A DNA stretch of 41,353 bases from a virus, in the IMG/VR virus record IMGVR_UViG_3300046507_000422, positions 1 through 41,353 of that record, one strand, 5' to 3'. Positions within the stretch are counted from its first letter, which is position 1, and each line of letters begins with the position of its first letter. Position numbers and translations under genes: made by a program. The notes beneath the pieces are model-generated. The model saw only the letters and a program-made list of their open reading frames with translations. It searched no databases and was not told the origin of the DNA. This document shows, piece after piece, positions 1 to 8,600 of the stretch.

Positions 1-14
1 TGCAGTAAATCAGT

Positions 15-91
15 GGTGGCTGTAGCTCAGTTGGTAGAGTCCAGGATTGTGATTCCTGTTGTCGTGGGTTCGAGCCCCATCAGCCACCCCA
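15..91 (+). tRNA. tRNA-His (GTG anticodon)
   Basis: Cloverleaf reads directly: acceptor arm 16-22 pairs with 81-87, anticodon stem 42-46 pairs with 54-58, and the loop 47-53 carries GTG at 49-51, decoding His codons. The 3' CCA is encoded (89-91). The G at 15 can pair with discriminator C88, the extra G-1 that is diagnostic of tRNA-His. The gene is intact and serves as the prophage attachment site; its 3' half (from position 47) is the recombined, phage-borne part. Confidence 0.96.
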
Positions 92-99
92 CCGAATTC
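47..99 (+). repeat. attL, 53-bp attachment core
   Basis: Identical by eye to 41228-41280. It spans the anticodon loop, T arm, acceptor 3' strand and CCA of tRNA-His plus 8 bases beyond. Integration here keeps the tRNA functional. The repeat bounds a unit holding an integrase at its right end, so these are the prophage ends. Confidence 0.95.
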
Positions 100-111
100 A
101 TAGGGAAATCA

Positions 112-152
112 AAGGGTTACAAGTTTCGGCTTGTGACCCTTTTCCTTTTTTT
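112..152 (+). terminator. Rho-independent terminator after tRNA-His (phage-borne side)
   Basis: A 12-bp stem (112-123 with 130-141, one G-T pair) around the loop TTTCGG is followed by a T-rich run. It lies inside attL beyond the 53-bp core, so it entered with the phage. A similar but non-identical hairpin follows attR at 41291. It may also stop leftward lysis-gene transcripts, as the stem is preceded by A residues. Confidence 0.85.
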
Positions 153-182
153 GGAACATGATCTTCCAATCTTTGGAAGATG

Positions 183-458
183 CTATTTGGATATCGCGGA
201 TTTCTTGTCACACCCGGCCTGCGCCGCTTCCAAGCCGACCGCATAGCCCTCCCAGGCGGCGGCATCCACCAGGGCGGCACGAGCAGCCGCCGCGTCACCG
301 GGATACTCGCCGGCGCCATAGCTATTCACCGGCCGAGTCGGCACGTCACCCAGGCAGCCGACCGGCACCGGAATTTTCACTTCCTGCGGCGGCTCGCACT
401 TCGGCATGGCGCCGCAGCCGGTCAAGACCAGCAGGGCCCAGATCATCAGCAGCTTCAT
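183..458 (-). CDS. Rz1-like outer-membrane spanin lipoprotein
   Basis: A 91-residue protein beginning MKLLMIWALLVLTGCGAMPK: a short hydrophobic signal with lipobox LTGC, so it should be lipidated at that Cys and sent to the outer membrane. It is proline-containing near the N-terminus and has further Cys residues. The ATG at 458 is preceded by a GGGGGA ribosome site and overlaps the stop of the upstream Rz-like gene as ATGA, the usual Rz/Rz1 arrangement. Together with Rz it would fuse inner and outer membranes at the end of lysis. It is longer than lambda Rz1, and the family call rests on lipobox and position rather than a recognised domain. Confidence 0.7.
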   Translation of the reverse strand: MKLLMIWALLVLTGCGAMPKCEPPQEVKIPVPVGCLGDVPTRPVNSYGAGEYPGDAAAARAALVDAAAWEGYAVGLEAAQAGCDKKSAISK

Positions 459-844
459 CGCTTCCCCCATGATTCACGCAGCACGCCCTCGCAGGTCGTC
501 GCCTTGCCTGCCAGGATCTCGGCGATCCGCTGGTTCTTCGTCTGGATGATGCCGGCGGCATACTTCTCGGCCAGCGCGCGCCGCTGGTCGGCGGCATCGG
601 CCTTCACCGCCAACAGGTCGACCGCGCCGTTTTGCTTGGTCGTCGATATCGTCAGCGCATTGTGCTGAGCCAGCAGAACGGCGTAGGATGCCTTCTCGGT
701 GGCAATTGCGCGCTGCATGTCGCCATCCATGCGCCAATGCTCTACGACGACGGCGGCGGCCGCTGCTGCGGCCATAGCCACGGCTAGCGCGATCAGGGCG
801 GAAAGCACCCGATATTGGACCGGGATCAGGTCTGTGACGGACAT
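455..844 (-). CDS. Rz-like inner-membrane spanin
   Basis: 129 residues with one N-terminal membrane segment (about residues 13-35, Ala/Val rich) followed by a periplasmic helical region rich in Ala, Lys, Gln and Glu that looks coiled-coil. This is the layout of Rz i-spanins, which pair with an Rz1 lipoprotein to disrupt the outer membrane. It sits after the endolysin and directly before the lipobox protein at 183-458. Its start overlaps the end of the 826-1146 gene by 19 bp. Confidence 0.75.
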   Translation of the reverse strand: MSVTDLIPVQYRVLSALIALAVAMAAAAAAAVVVEHWRMDGDMQRAIATEKASYAVLLAQHNALTISTTKQNGAVDLLAVKADAADQRRALAEKYAAGIIQTKNQRIAEILAGKATTCEGVLRESWGKR

Positions 845-1146
845 GTCGACACCTCACCGTTGGTTACATAACCATGCCAGCAGCGGGCCGGCAGTTCACG
901 CTGAATCGATGGCGTCAGCGTCAAGTCGTCAAACGTCTCGCCGGTGCGCTGCCAACCAAGGCCGGAATAAACCGGGCCTTGGCCATCCTCAGGATTGGCA
1001 AAGGGAATGCAAACCCGATGATCGCAACCGCAGGGGCAATCGAATTCAATAGCCGTTCGCTCGCGTCGCGGAATGGGTTGCGAGTTCATCATCATGCCCT
1101 CGCCGCCGTAGCCGACCCAACTTGGGTTTAGGTCCGTCAGTTTCAT
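826..1146 (-). CDS. DUF6527-like phage protein in the lysis cassette
   Basis: 106 residues with a CPCGC motif (residues 37-41) and a C-terminal stretch with CWHGYVTNGEV, which I recall as typical of the DUF6527 family of small phage proteins. The Cys/His pattern suggests a metal site. It overlaps the endolysin stop as ATGA (1146-1143), so it is translated with the lysis genes. No function is known to me. The family assignment is from memory of the motif. Confidence 0.65.
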   Translation of the reverse strand: MKLTDLNPSWVGYGGEGMMMNSQPIPRRERTAIEFDCPCGCDHRVCIPFANPEDGQGPVYSGLGWQRTGETFDDLTLTPSIQRELPARCWHGYVTNGEVSTCPSQT

Positions 1147-1823
1147 AGCCGCCCCTCATATTTTGGCATGCGAGCGAACACGCGGCCGGGATACTTGCTG
1201 TTGATCTGGTCGAAGCTCTCGCCGTAGCCCTGCACGCGCACGGCCGGCTTCGCCTGGTGCTCAAGGTGCCCGAACCAACGGCGACCGTCGCAGCCGGCGG
1301 CCACGCGGCACCGGCGGATGCGGTTGGACACGCTGCCGCCGCCCCCGTTGTATTGCGCCGCGCTGCACGCCAGCACCTCGCGGCCGTCGGCCATCAGCGG
1401 CCCGCAACTTCGGGCGTTGGCGCGCAGCTTCAGCACCGCGCCGCGCATCTGGTACTCGGCATTGTAGGGATCGCGCCAGGACCACCCAGCCAGCGACGGA
1501 TCGAGCCGGCGGGTTTCCTCCAGCGCGTCGAAGCGCACCGAGCCATCGGCCGCGTAGGCCCGCGTGAACTGGCCCAGCCCAGCGCCCAGCTCGCGCGAGG
1601 TTTGCAGCTTGGCAGTCACCTTCCATCCGCTCTCCTGCTCGATCACCCCGGCCACGAACGAGCGCGGCGCCAATTCCGGCCAGAAACGACTGATCTCGCC
1701 GCCGAGCTGCGGCAGCAGGCGCGCTGCGTCGCCTGGCAGCGGGCCGGCCGCCCAGCAGGTGGCTGAGGCCAGCATCAGCAGCACCGCCAGCGCGCGATGC
1801 CAGGCGTAGCGGGCGGCCTTCAT
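1143..1823 (-). CDS. Phage endolysin, lytic transglycosylase fold, with signal segment
   Basis: 226 residues from the ATG at 1823, which overlaps the holin stop as ATGA; an upstream TTG at 1832 is less likely. An N-terminal hydrophobic segment ending CWAAG looks like a Sec signal or signal-arrest sequence. The SLT motifs are visible: catalytic Glu in EQESGW (about residue 64), GLGQF, and an AAQYNGGG motif near residue 158, as in lysozyme-like transglycosylases that cleave MurNAc-GlcNAc bonds. Four or more Cys in the C-terminal half may form disulfides in the periplasm. Position between holin and Rz supports the endolysin role. Confidence 0.85.
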   Translation of the reverse strand: MKAARYAWHRALAVLLMLASATCWAAGPLPGDAARLLPQLGGEISRFWPELAPRSFVAGVIEQESGWKVTAKLQTSRELGAGLGQFTRAYAADGSVRFDALEETRRLDPSLAGWSWRDPYNAEYQMRGAVLKLRANARSCGPLMADGREVLACSAAQYNGGGGSVSNRIRRCRVAAGCDGRRWFGHLEHQAKPAVRVQGYGESFDQINSKYPGRVFARMPKYEGRL

Positions 1824-2143
1824 AGCACCCAACCCAGGATGATGAAGGCGGCCAAGCGCACGGCCCAGGTGACTTGGTGCGCGGCGTACACGACGGCGGC
1901 GGCCATGGCATCGTTATTGGCCGCCAGCCGGGCCGACTGCTGCACGTCCAGCGACGGCGACATTGCGATGCGAATCCACATGATGGTGATCTCGGCCCAG
2001 GCCAGGATAGCAGCCGCCTTCATGCCCTGCATGACCTCGGGGAAGCCGGTCAGCACCGTCAGGCGCTCCATCAGGCCGAAGGCTGCCAGGGTGAGCAGCG
2101 CGAAAATGACGGTCCGCGCCGCCATGCGTTTCAGGGTTTTCAT
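1820..2143 (-). CDS. Holin-like membrane protein
   Basis: 107 residues with an N-terminal hydrophobic helix (about 10-32), a second hydrophobic stretch (about 44-62) and a C-terminal one (about 88-107). It precedes the endolysin with a 4-bp ATGA overlap, which is the usual holin place. Holins open the inner membrane at a set time. Assignment is by topology and neighbourhood; no specific holin family is recognised. The small membrane protein next to it could be a partner or antiholin. Confidence 0.65.
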   Translation of the reverse strand: MKTLKRMAARTVIFALLTLAAFGLMERLTVLTGFPEVMQGMKAAAILAWAEITIMWIRIAMSPSLDVQQSARLAANNDAMAAAVVYAAHQVTWAVRLAAFIILGWVL

Positions 2144-2326
2144 TTAGTGACCTTTCAGACTGCCATAGGCAGCAATACCTGCGACTGCGACAAGAACGGC
2201 TTTCCAGGCTAGACCCCACAGGCCGCGCCCGAGGTTTCCATAGAACCGGTTGGTTAATCTGTCTTCCAGCGCGGCGGCGAGCGCCTCCACATCTGCTTCG
2301 GTGAGGTTGCGTGCTTGATCTGGCAT
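2144..2326 (-). CDS. Small single-TM phage protein, possible holin partner
   Basis: 60 residues: a charged N-terminal helix (LTEADVEALAAALEDRL) then one hydrophobic segment (about 35-56) ending with Lys-Gly-His. This layout is common in phage lysis cassettes. It ends immediately before the holin-like start (stop then ATG at 2143). It could be an antiholin or a second holin; sequence alone does not decide. Confidence 0.6.
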   Translation of the reverse strand: MPDQARNLTEADVEALAAALEDRLTNRFYGNLGRGLWGLAWKAVLVAVAGIAAYGSLKGH

Positions 2327-2348
2327 GGTGCCCTTTCTTGAAGTTGGA

Positions 2349-2756
2349 CTAGGGGTTCAGGGCAGCGGCTGCGACGAAGAGTTCGTCGGCCTCCACATCG
2401 GTCTTGCCCAATGTGGCAATGCCGATGGCAACGAGCGGGTCATCTCTGCGTACGGTCAGAGCTGTTGCCCATTTGATGCGAGCGCGATCACCGTCCTCGC
2501 CGGACATAGCCGCCAGGGCGTTCTCCCATGGAGTCAGCCAGCCGGCGTCATACATGGCCATCCGAGCGTTCAGCATCGGGACTGCTTCGGGCACGGCGGG
2601 CTGGGCGGCGGGAGGTTCCGGCGCCCCCAGAACAACTTCATAGTTCCCCAGCACATCGAACTGGAAGTCGATTCCATCGGCACGAAAACGGTCCTGTAAT
2701 ACTTGGACGGCGCGGAACGGACCAAAGACGCCCGCGTCGGAAAGAATCGTTTTCAT
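2349..2756 (-). CDS. Tail-fibre-associated (assembly-like) protein
   Basis: 135 residues overlapping the end of the tail fibre gene by 4 bp (2753-2756). The middle has AMYDAGWLTPWENALAAMSG and an R-IKW stretch followed by PLVAIGIATLGKTDVEADELF, a pattern I associate with small proteins encoded after phage tail fibres. It may help fold or attach the fibre. Function is inferred from pattern and position. Confidence 0.6.
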   Translation of the reverse strand: MKTILSDAGVFGPFRAVQVLQDRFRADGIDFQFDVLGNYEVVLGAPEPPAAQPAVPEAVPMLNARMAMYDAGWLTPWENALAAMSGEDGDRARIKWATALTVRRDDPLVAIGIATLGKTDVEADELFVAAAALNP

Positions 2757-4774
2757 GCGGCCGCCTCCACGCGCTTAATAGTCCGGCCACCCGCGACGGC
2801 CGAGTTATCCAAACACCACGCTTCGTTAGCGGCGCCAGGTGCCCCAACCAAAAAATTGGTCGTCATCGGCACCTGCGCCTGGACGCTGTTTGGCGCAAAG
2901 CGGCTGTCATTAGCTTGCGTTCCACTCATCCCGTAGACCGCAGTGCCGACCGTGAGTTTTGTGAAACTGCGTGCGCCATCCGAGACACCAGAACCCAGTG
3001 GCACGTTCAACGCACGAGATACACTTTGAATAGCCAGCAAGCTAGGGGCGCTGCCAGAGCAGTCCACCGAAACCTGTACAAATCCGCTGCCCGCACTGTT
3101 CTTAAACACGAACCTCCCCGTGGTGCCGGTCAACGCCAGTGCCGCCACCGCCGACGGTCCTCCATTCCCGCCAATGCAGTTGTATGGGGCCCCAAGGCTC
3201 GGGACACCGGCTGTGTCGGTCAATATCGTCAGATACAGATAGGTGTTAGTGGTATCTGCATAACCCAGCAGCACTTTGCTGGCATTGATGGGCAGGTAGT
3301 CACTGACGCTCCCGGCGTTAATGCTGGTCACGTTCGCGGTACTCGCCGCTTCCACTGTCCCGCTCAGCTTGAAAATCGTTATGTACGCCGCAGCCGAATT
3401 GACGTGCTGCACCACGATATTGCCGTTGCCGTTCATCCAGGCTCGCGCGTCATTGCTTGTCGAAGTGCTTCCGGTGGTAGCGCGGGTGCCTGGGGTCAGG
3501 CCGGTGCCCGACACGGTGTAGGGCTGGGCGTACAGCGCGCTCCCATCTGTCCCTACTGCTCGAACAATGGAGCCAGCTGCGAACAACACCAAGGCGCCAT
3601 TGGAGCTGGCCGATGTTAACGTTGCAGAACCGCCGACGGCTGGCGTGACGCCAGTCACAGTCAAAGCACGCACCAGCATCCCCACTCCACTATCCCCATA
3701 GCCCTGAACCCAGCTCGCCCCCACCACCGTCAGATTGCTCCAGCTGGTGACGCTGCCGGACAACGTCCAGGTAGCTTTGTTTGCTGTGTTGACTGTCAGG
3801 CCGGCGCCGATAGTGACAGTAACTGCCTCGGCCGCACCACCAGAGCAAGTAGTAACGAGGATTTGATTAGCGCCAGAAAGGACTGCTGATACACGGCCGC
3901 CGGTACTGATGGAGCGGATCAAAACCGGCCCCAGCCAAGATTGCGTCGACGAGTCGTACAGTGCGCCGTAAAGAAGACCAAAGAGAACGAAGGTTCGGTT
4001 GGCATCGACTACGACGCGAAGAATGTTGGTGTCGTTCGTTGCGGTCGAGATGGATGGAGAAGCCAAGATGGCGGTTACGCCGATCTTTTGGATATCAGGC
4101 AGGAGCCAGGTACCGGCCGCCGTACTATTGTCCGATAGCCCGATTGTGACAGCTGCACCAGCCCGCACCCAGCCAAGGACGGCGCCTGTGTAGTCCTTGA
4201 CTCCATAATCGTAGTCTCCGTTATTCTGGATAGCGAACAAGGCCACGGCCTTCTGGCACGTCGTCGCGTCAGGCAGTGTTGCATAGAGTCCCGGCGAGGT
4301 GGGATTCGCGGTAATAGCGGATATCGAATTGCTTATCAGAGCGATATTGCCAGTGATATTCATGCCGCCGAGGCCTACGGCCAGCAACTGGATGGCCCAG
4401 TGTGCGGAGTCCAGCGAAGGGTTGGTATTGCGTACGCCAGCGCCGATGGAACGGTACGGGAGACGGTTTAAAGGGTCCCAGACAGCATCGCCGTCGGCGT
4501 ACGTGCCGGCCACCCATTTCACCGCATTACTCGAACTGGAAGCTGCGGCGGCACTTGAAGCGGCGTCAGCAGCGCTCACAGCCGCTGATAGCGCCCAACT
4601 GTAAACCTGTATCGCATTGGCGTACACATTGTCTGCCACGGCCTGGAACAATGCGACCGCTGCTGTCAGCCAAGTGATGAAGGCATCGACCCGGTCGCGG
4701 AAAGTGGCCCGGTCACCGCGCTGCGGAGCGGGCGTTGGCGCGGGGTCGATGAGTGGTGGTGGAGTAGCGGACAT
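2753..4774 (-). CDS. Tail fibre / receptor-interaction protein
   Basis: 673 residues. The N-terminal 60 are proline-rich then helical (RDRVDAFITWLTAAVALFQAVADNVYANA), followed by an Ala/Ser-rich segment and a KWVAGTYADGDAVWD module seen in phage fibres near the attachment region. The long remainder is rich in Gly, Ser, Thr, Val and Asn, as expected of beta-structured fibre shafts. The ATG overlaps the previous stop by one base. It contains no copy of the DGR variable repeat, so this fibre is not a DGR target. Confidence 0.8.
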   Translation of the reverse strand: MSATPPPLIDPAPTPAPQRGDRATFRDRVDAFITWLTAAVALFQAVADNVYANAIQVYSWALSAAVSAADAASSAAAASSSSNAVKWVAGTYADGDAVWDPLNRLPYRSIGAGVRNTNPSLDSAHWAIQLLAVGLGGMNITGNIALISNSISAITANPTSPGLYATLPDATTCQKAVALFAIQNNGDYDYGVKDYTGAVLGWVRAGAAVTIGLSDNSTAAGTWLLPDIQKIGVTAILASPSISTATNDTNILRVVVDANRTFVLFGLLYGALYDSSTQSWLGPVLIRSISTGGRVSAVLSGANQILVTTCSGGAAEAVTVTIGAGLTVNTANKATWTLSGSVTSWSNLTVVGASWVQGYGDSGVGMLVRALTVTGVTPAVGGSATLTSASSNGALVLFAAGSIVRAVGTDGSALYAQPYTVSGTGLTPGTRATTGSTSTSNDARAWMNGNGNIVVQHVNSAAAYITIFKLSGTVEAASTANVTSINAGSVSDYLPINASKVLLGYADTTNTYLYLTILTDTAGVPSLGAPYNCIGGNGGPSAVAALALTGTTGRFVFKNSAGSGFVQVSVDCSGSAPSLLAIQSVSRALNVPLGSGVSDGARSFTKLTVGTAVYGMSGTQANDSRFAPNSVQAQVPMTTNFLVGAPGAANEAWCLDNSAVAGGRTIKRVEAAA

Positions 4775-5697
4775 CAGATTAATCCTTGTACGTTGAGGGA
4801 AAGCAGGCAGCCCTGCGGATCATCGAATGACACTTCCCCGCTGCCGAGGCCAAAGCACTGCAGGCTGGAGAACTGGGGAAGGTTCGACGCGATCCACAGG
4901 CATGGAACGTCGAGCAGGTCCGCTATCGTGCGGTTCACGAAAGTGGCATCGGCCAGCTCCACATAGGCGGTCAAGCTCATGTCGGTAGCGGACTTGCGCC
5001 GTTTGATGGTCGTCACACCGAAGTCGTCGGTCTTGATATAGCTGTAGGTCTTCGGCTTGGCCTTTGCCCCGGCCAAGGTGCGGGCCAGCTCGCGCAAGTC
5101 GCCCACGGAGACCGCGCCGCACTTGACCATGCCGGTGGTCTTGGTGAGCGTGATCGTCATTTCCATCGCCTGGTACTGATCAATATTGGTTGCCAGGAAC
5201 TCGGTTTGCGGCCGGAAGGGATCGAAGAAATACTCGTCATAGTCGCCAGGCGTCGAACTCTCAAGCGAGCCGGTATAGCTGTAGATGACCGTTCCAGCCG
5301 GAGCATCCCGGACGGTGACCGTTAGCGAATCAGCGTCCAAGCCAAGCAAGCTGACTGCGTTGAAGCCCCCCACCTGTAACACGACGGTCAGCGGCGATGC
5401 CACGGCTGTCTGCGTGCTGACCTGATCGTCAAACATAGCCCACATGTTCGAAGGACCGATATCGAACCACCATGGGGGCGTGCCGGCCTGGTTGGTGAGG
5501 TCGGTTGGGTCCTTGCCGGTGTTGCTGGCCTTGCCGCTTTCGTAAATTCGATGGTTTGCGATGCAGCGGTCGCCCGCGGCAAAGGTGGCGCCCACCGTCC
5601 ATGCCGGGTATTCCGTCTCGGGGACCGTGCTGCTGATCAACATCGACGACGCGATGGTGATCGGCACCAGCACGCTCAGGATCGAGGCCCCGTTCAC
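4774..5697 (-). CDS. Tail tip / baseplate-region protein, family not recognised
   Basis: 307 residues starting at GTG 5697, overlapping the tape-measure stop as GTGA. The N-terminus has a hydrophobic stretch, then a WTVGATFAAGDRCIAN module and a PPWWFDIGPSNMWAMFDD segment common in phage proteins downstream of the tape measure; the rest is beta-rich. Position between tape measure and fibre implies a tail-tip role. I do not recognise a named domain. Confidence 0.65.
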   Translation of the reverse strand: MNGASILSVLVPITIASSMLISSTVPETEYPAWTVGATFAAGDRCIANHRIYESGKASNTGKDPTDLTNQAGTPPWWFDIGPSNMWAMFDDQVSTQTAVASPLTVVLQVGGFNAVSLLGLDADSLTVTVRDAPAGTVIYSYTGSLESSTPGDYDEYFFDPFRPQTEFLATNIDQYQAMEMTITLTKTTGMVKCGAVSVGDLRELARTLAGAKAKPKTYSYIKTDDFGVTTIKRRKSATDMSLTAYVELADATFVNRTIADLLDVPCLWIASNLPQFSSLQCFGLGSGEVSFDDPQGCLLSLNVQGLI

Positions 5698-8600
5698 GAT
5701 TCCACCTGCACCAGCATCGGGCCGCCACCACCGGTCGCGTTATCGAACAGGTCGACATGCTTTCCAGTGCTGACAGCGATTTGGCGCAACACGGCCTGCT
5801 GGTTGGTCACCACCTGCCGCAGGGCGCGCATTTCCATGGCAAGCGCGGCGGTGTCGACCTCCGGTGCCCGTAACCGCCGGATCAGCTCACGATTGTCGGC
5901 GGCCGGCACCACTCGCTCCCCTTCATGGATCAGTGCCGGCATCGTGGACGGAACAAAATTGGTGCCCACCGCGAAGCCGCGCAGCGATTTGATGTACTCG
6001 TCCGAGTTATAGAAGTCCTGTTTGATCTTGTCGATCGACACGCCCGCGTTCAGCGCCTTTGTCCAGAACTCAATGCCGGTCGCCTCGCCATGGCGTTTCA
6101 GAACGGTCTCGTACAAATTCTCGATCTGTGCCTCAGGCGAGCTTTTGATATAGCCCACCACGGTATCGAGTGATGTGCCATTCGCCACCAGATTTTTGTA
6201 GTAGTCGAGCCCGGCAGATTCCGGGTTGCGCCCCAGATACTGCTGGTAAGCGGACGTAATAGCCGATGGCGCCGCGGCCACAGGATTCGCCATCGCGGCC
6301 GAAATCGCCGACTGCAATCCAATGATCGCATCAGCCACCGATATGACGCCAGTATTGATGCCTTTAAGCACATCGATCTGCGACTGGCCATTCGCCAGGA
6401 TGTCGTCCAGGTGATGAATTTGCGCATCGTAGGCGGCCTGCTCCGCATCCTTGGCGGCCTTCGTGGCTTCGAGTATTTTTTCGTTAACCGTCAGCTGGTT
6501 GCCGGTGAGATCACCCAACTCTGCGATGTCGCGCGCGGTCGCGAAGAAGTTGCGCTGGTAATCGGCCTTCGAGGAAAACTGGCTAGACGACTCCTGCGTG
6601 GCCGCCCGCAATGCGGACTGAATCCCATCCGAATCCGGCAGCGGGCCGCCGGCGCGCGCGATGGCCAGCGCGGCGGCAATCTGCGCTTGCCCGGACAGGC
6701 GGTTGCTTTCTTCCTGTCCGGGCAAGCTGAGGCCGGACAAGGTTGATTGCAGCGAACCCGACAGGGACTGCAGTTTTCCAACGGACGTGTTGACCGCATC
6801 TATCTGCGCCTGGTAGGCGGTCATCGCGGCCTGATGCGCAGAATCGGCGCGCGCGCGGTCCGCGCTCACCGAACGCTGCAGGCCGGCATAGGCGGCGTCC
6901 ACATCCGTCAGCAGCGAGGTGGCGGCTTCCTGCTGAGCCTTGGCTGCGTCGGCGGCGGCCTTGTGCGCCTGGATCTGGTCGAACAACGCCCTGTTGCTGG
7001 CGTCGAGCGCGTCGCGCTGCTGGGCCAGCAACTGGTTCGACGTCAGCGTCAACTGGTCATACTGCTGCTGCAGTCCGGCCCGCTCATCGGCGATCTGCTG
7101 CTCCGATTTGGTGGCGGCGACGGTGACCGTATGCACCTGCGCGAAGGCGTCGGCCAGGGCCAGCAGCTGCGCCTCCTGCTTGCGCCCGGCCTCGGTGCTG
7201 AGATCGATGCTGCGCGCGACTTCTTTGAACTGGTCGCGCGAGGTGATGGCCCGAGCGCCGGAGTAGCCCAGCCCGGCCAGCGCCGCGTCGAGCGCCTTCT
7301 TCACCGGCGCCAGCTGCTCCTCGGGCGTCAGATAGTTTTGCGCGAAGCTGCTGGTCTGGCTGCTCAGCTTATCCAAGCCGCCAGCGAAGTTCACCAGTTC
7401 GTTGCGCGCCGCCTCCGATGCCAGCCCCACCGCACCGAAGGCGTCACTGCCCTTGCCCAGCGCCTGGGCCACCAGATTGGTGGTGGCGAATTCATTGGCA
7501 ACGCGCTGCAGCGCGGCGCTGGTGGCCTCGGTCGGCTGCTTCAGGGCGGCCACCTCCACCAGGGTCGTCTTGATGCCGAACAGCGCTTCCCCGGAATCCT
7601 TCAGCGCGGCGCGATATTGCAGCACGGCTGCCGCCTCGGTAGCCAGCTGCTGGGATGTGCCAGTAAAGCCGGCCTCCAGCGCGGACAGGCCGGGCTGCAC
7701 GCCGTCGAGGATGTTGTTGATGCGATCGGCGAAGATCTTGTCCAGCTGGCCGTTGGCGTTCGGGTTGGCGCCCTCCTCGCCGGTGTGCGCGGTCTCGGTC
7801 TTGCCGGTCAGGTAAGTGGCCACCGACGCCTTTTCGGTCGCGGTGAGGAACGTGGCCAGCGCGTCGTCGGTGGCGGATACCGTCTTGATGAAGTCCTGTA
7901 CTACCGGCTGGTCGGTGTTCATCCAGAAGCTGGAGTTCACGCCGAAGGTGCCGAAGGCGGAGGTCCCGTAACCGCCGATGTACGAATCCGACTGCCCTTG
8001 GTTGCCACGCTCGTTGATCGAGATATTCCCCGGCGTGTTGTTGCTGACGAACTGCAGTCGGGTGTCCTTCTCGGGGCCATCCTGCATGGAGCCGACAATC
8101 GCGAGCGCCGCCAGCGCGGCCCAGCCCCAGACCGGAATCGCGGCAAGCGCCGCGCTGGCGCCGGCGGCAATACCAGTGCCTGCTGCAGCACCGCTCAGGG
8201 CGCCGCCCGCCGCGATCGTGCCGGCACCGGCAGCGACACCAGCAACGGCGCCATGGTTCTGGCCCACGTTGTATGCAGCCAAACCACCGCCAGCAGCTGC
8301 CAGATATGGCGTGGCGGAGCTGGCGTAACTGCCAAACTGCGCGGACGTGGTCATCGGCGCGCCCAGGGCCTCGGACGCGGCACCGGCGGAGCCGCTGTAA
8401 CCGCTGGCGAACTGGCCGAGGTAGCTGGGCTGCGAGGACAGGCTGTAAGCGGAGTTCAGCGCGCTGGCGCTGCTGAAGGCGCTGGTGATGCCGCTGCCTG
8501 CGCCACCACCGCCAGCCAGCGCGGATTGTACCGCTGGGCCGGAGATCGAGCCGGCCAGGCTTTCAACCACGGAAAGCACGTATTTCTTGGCAAAGGTCTG

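Noticed and set aside
2753-4774. Possible DGR variable repeat in the tail fibre
   Set aside because: No stretch resembling the template or its GC tract followed by CGCAGAT was seen in this gene.
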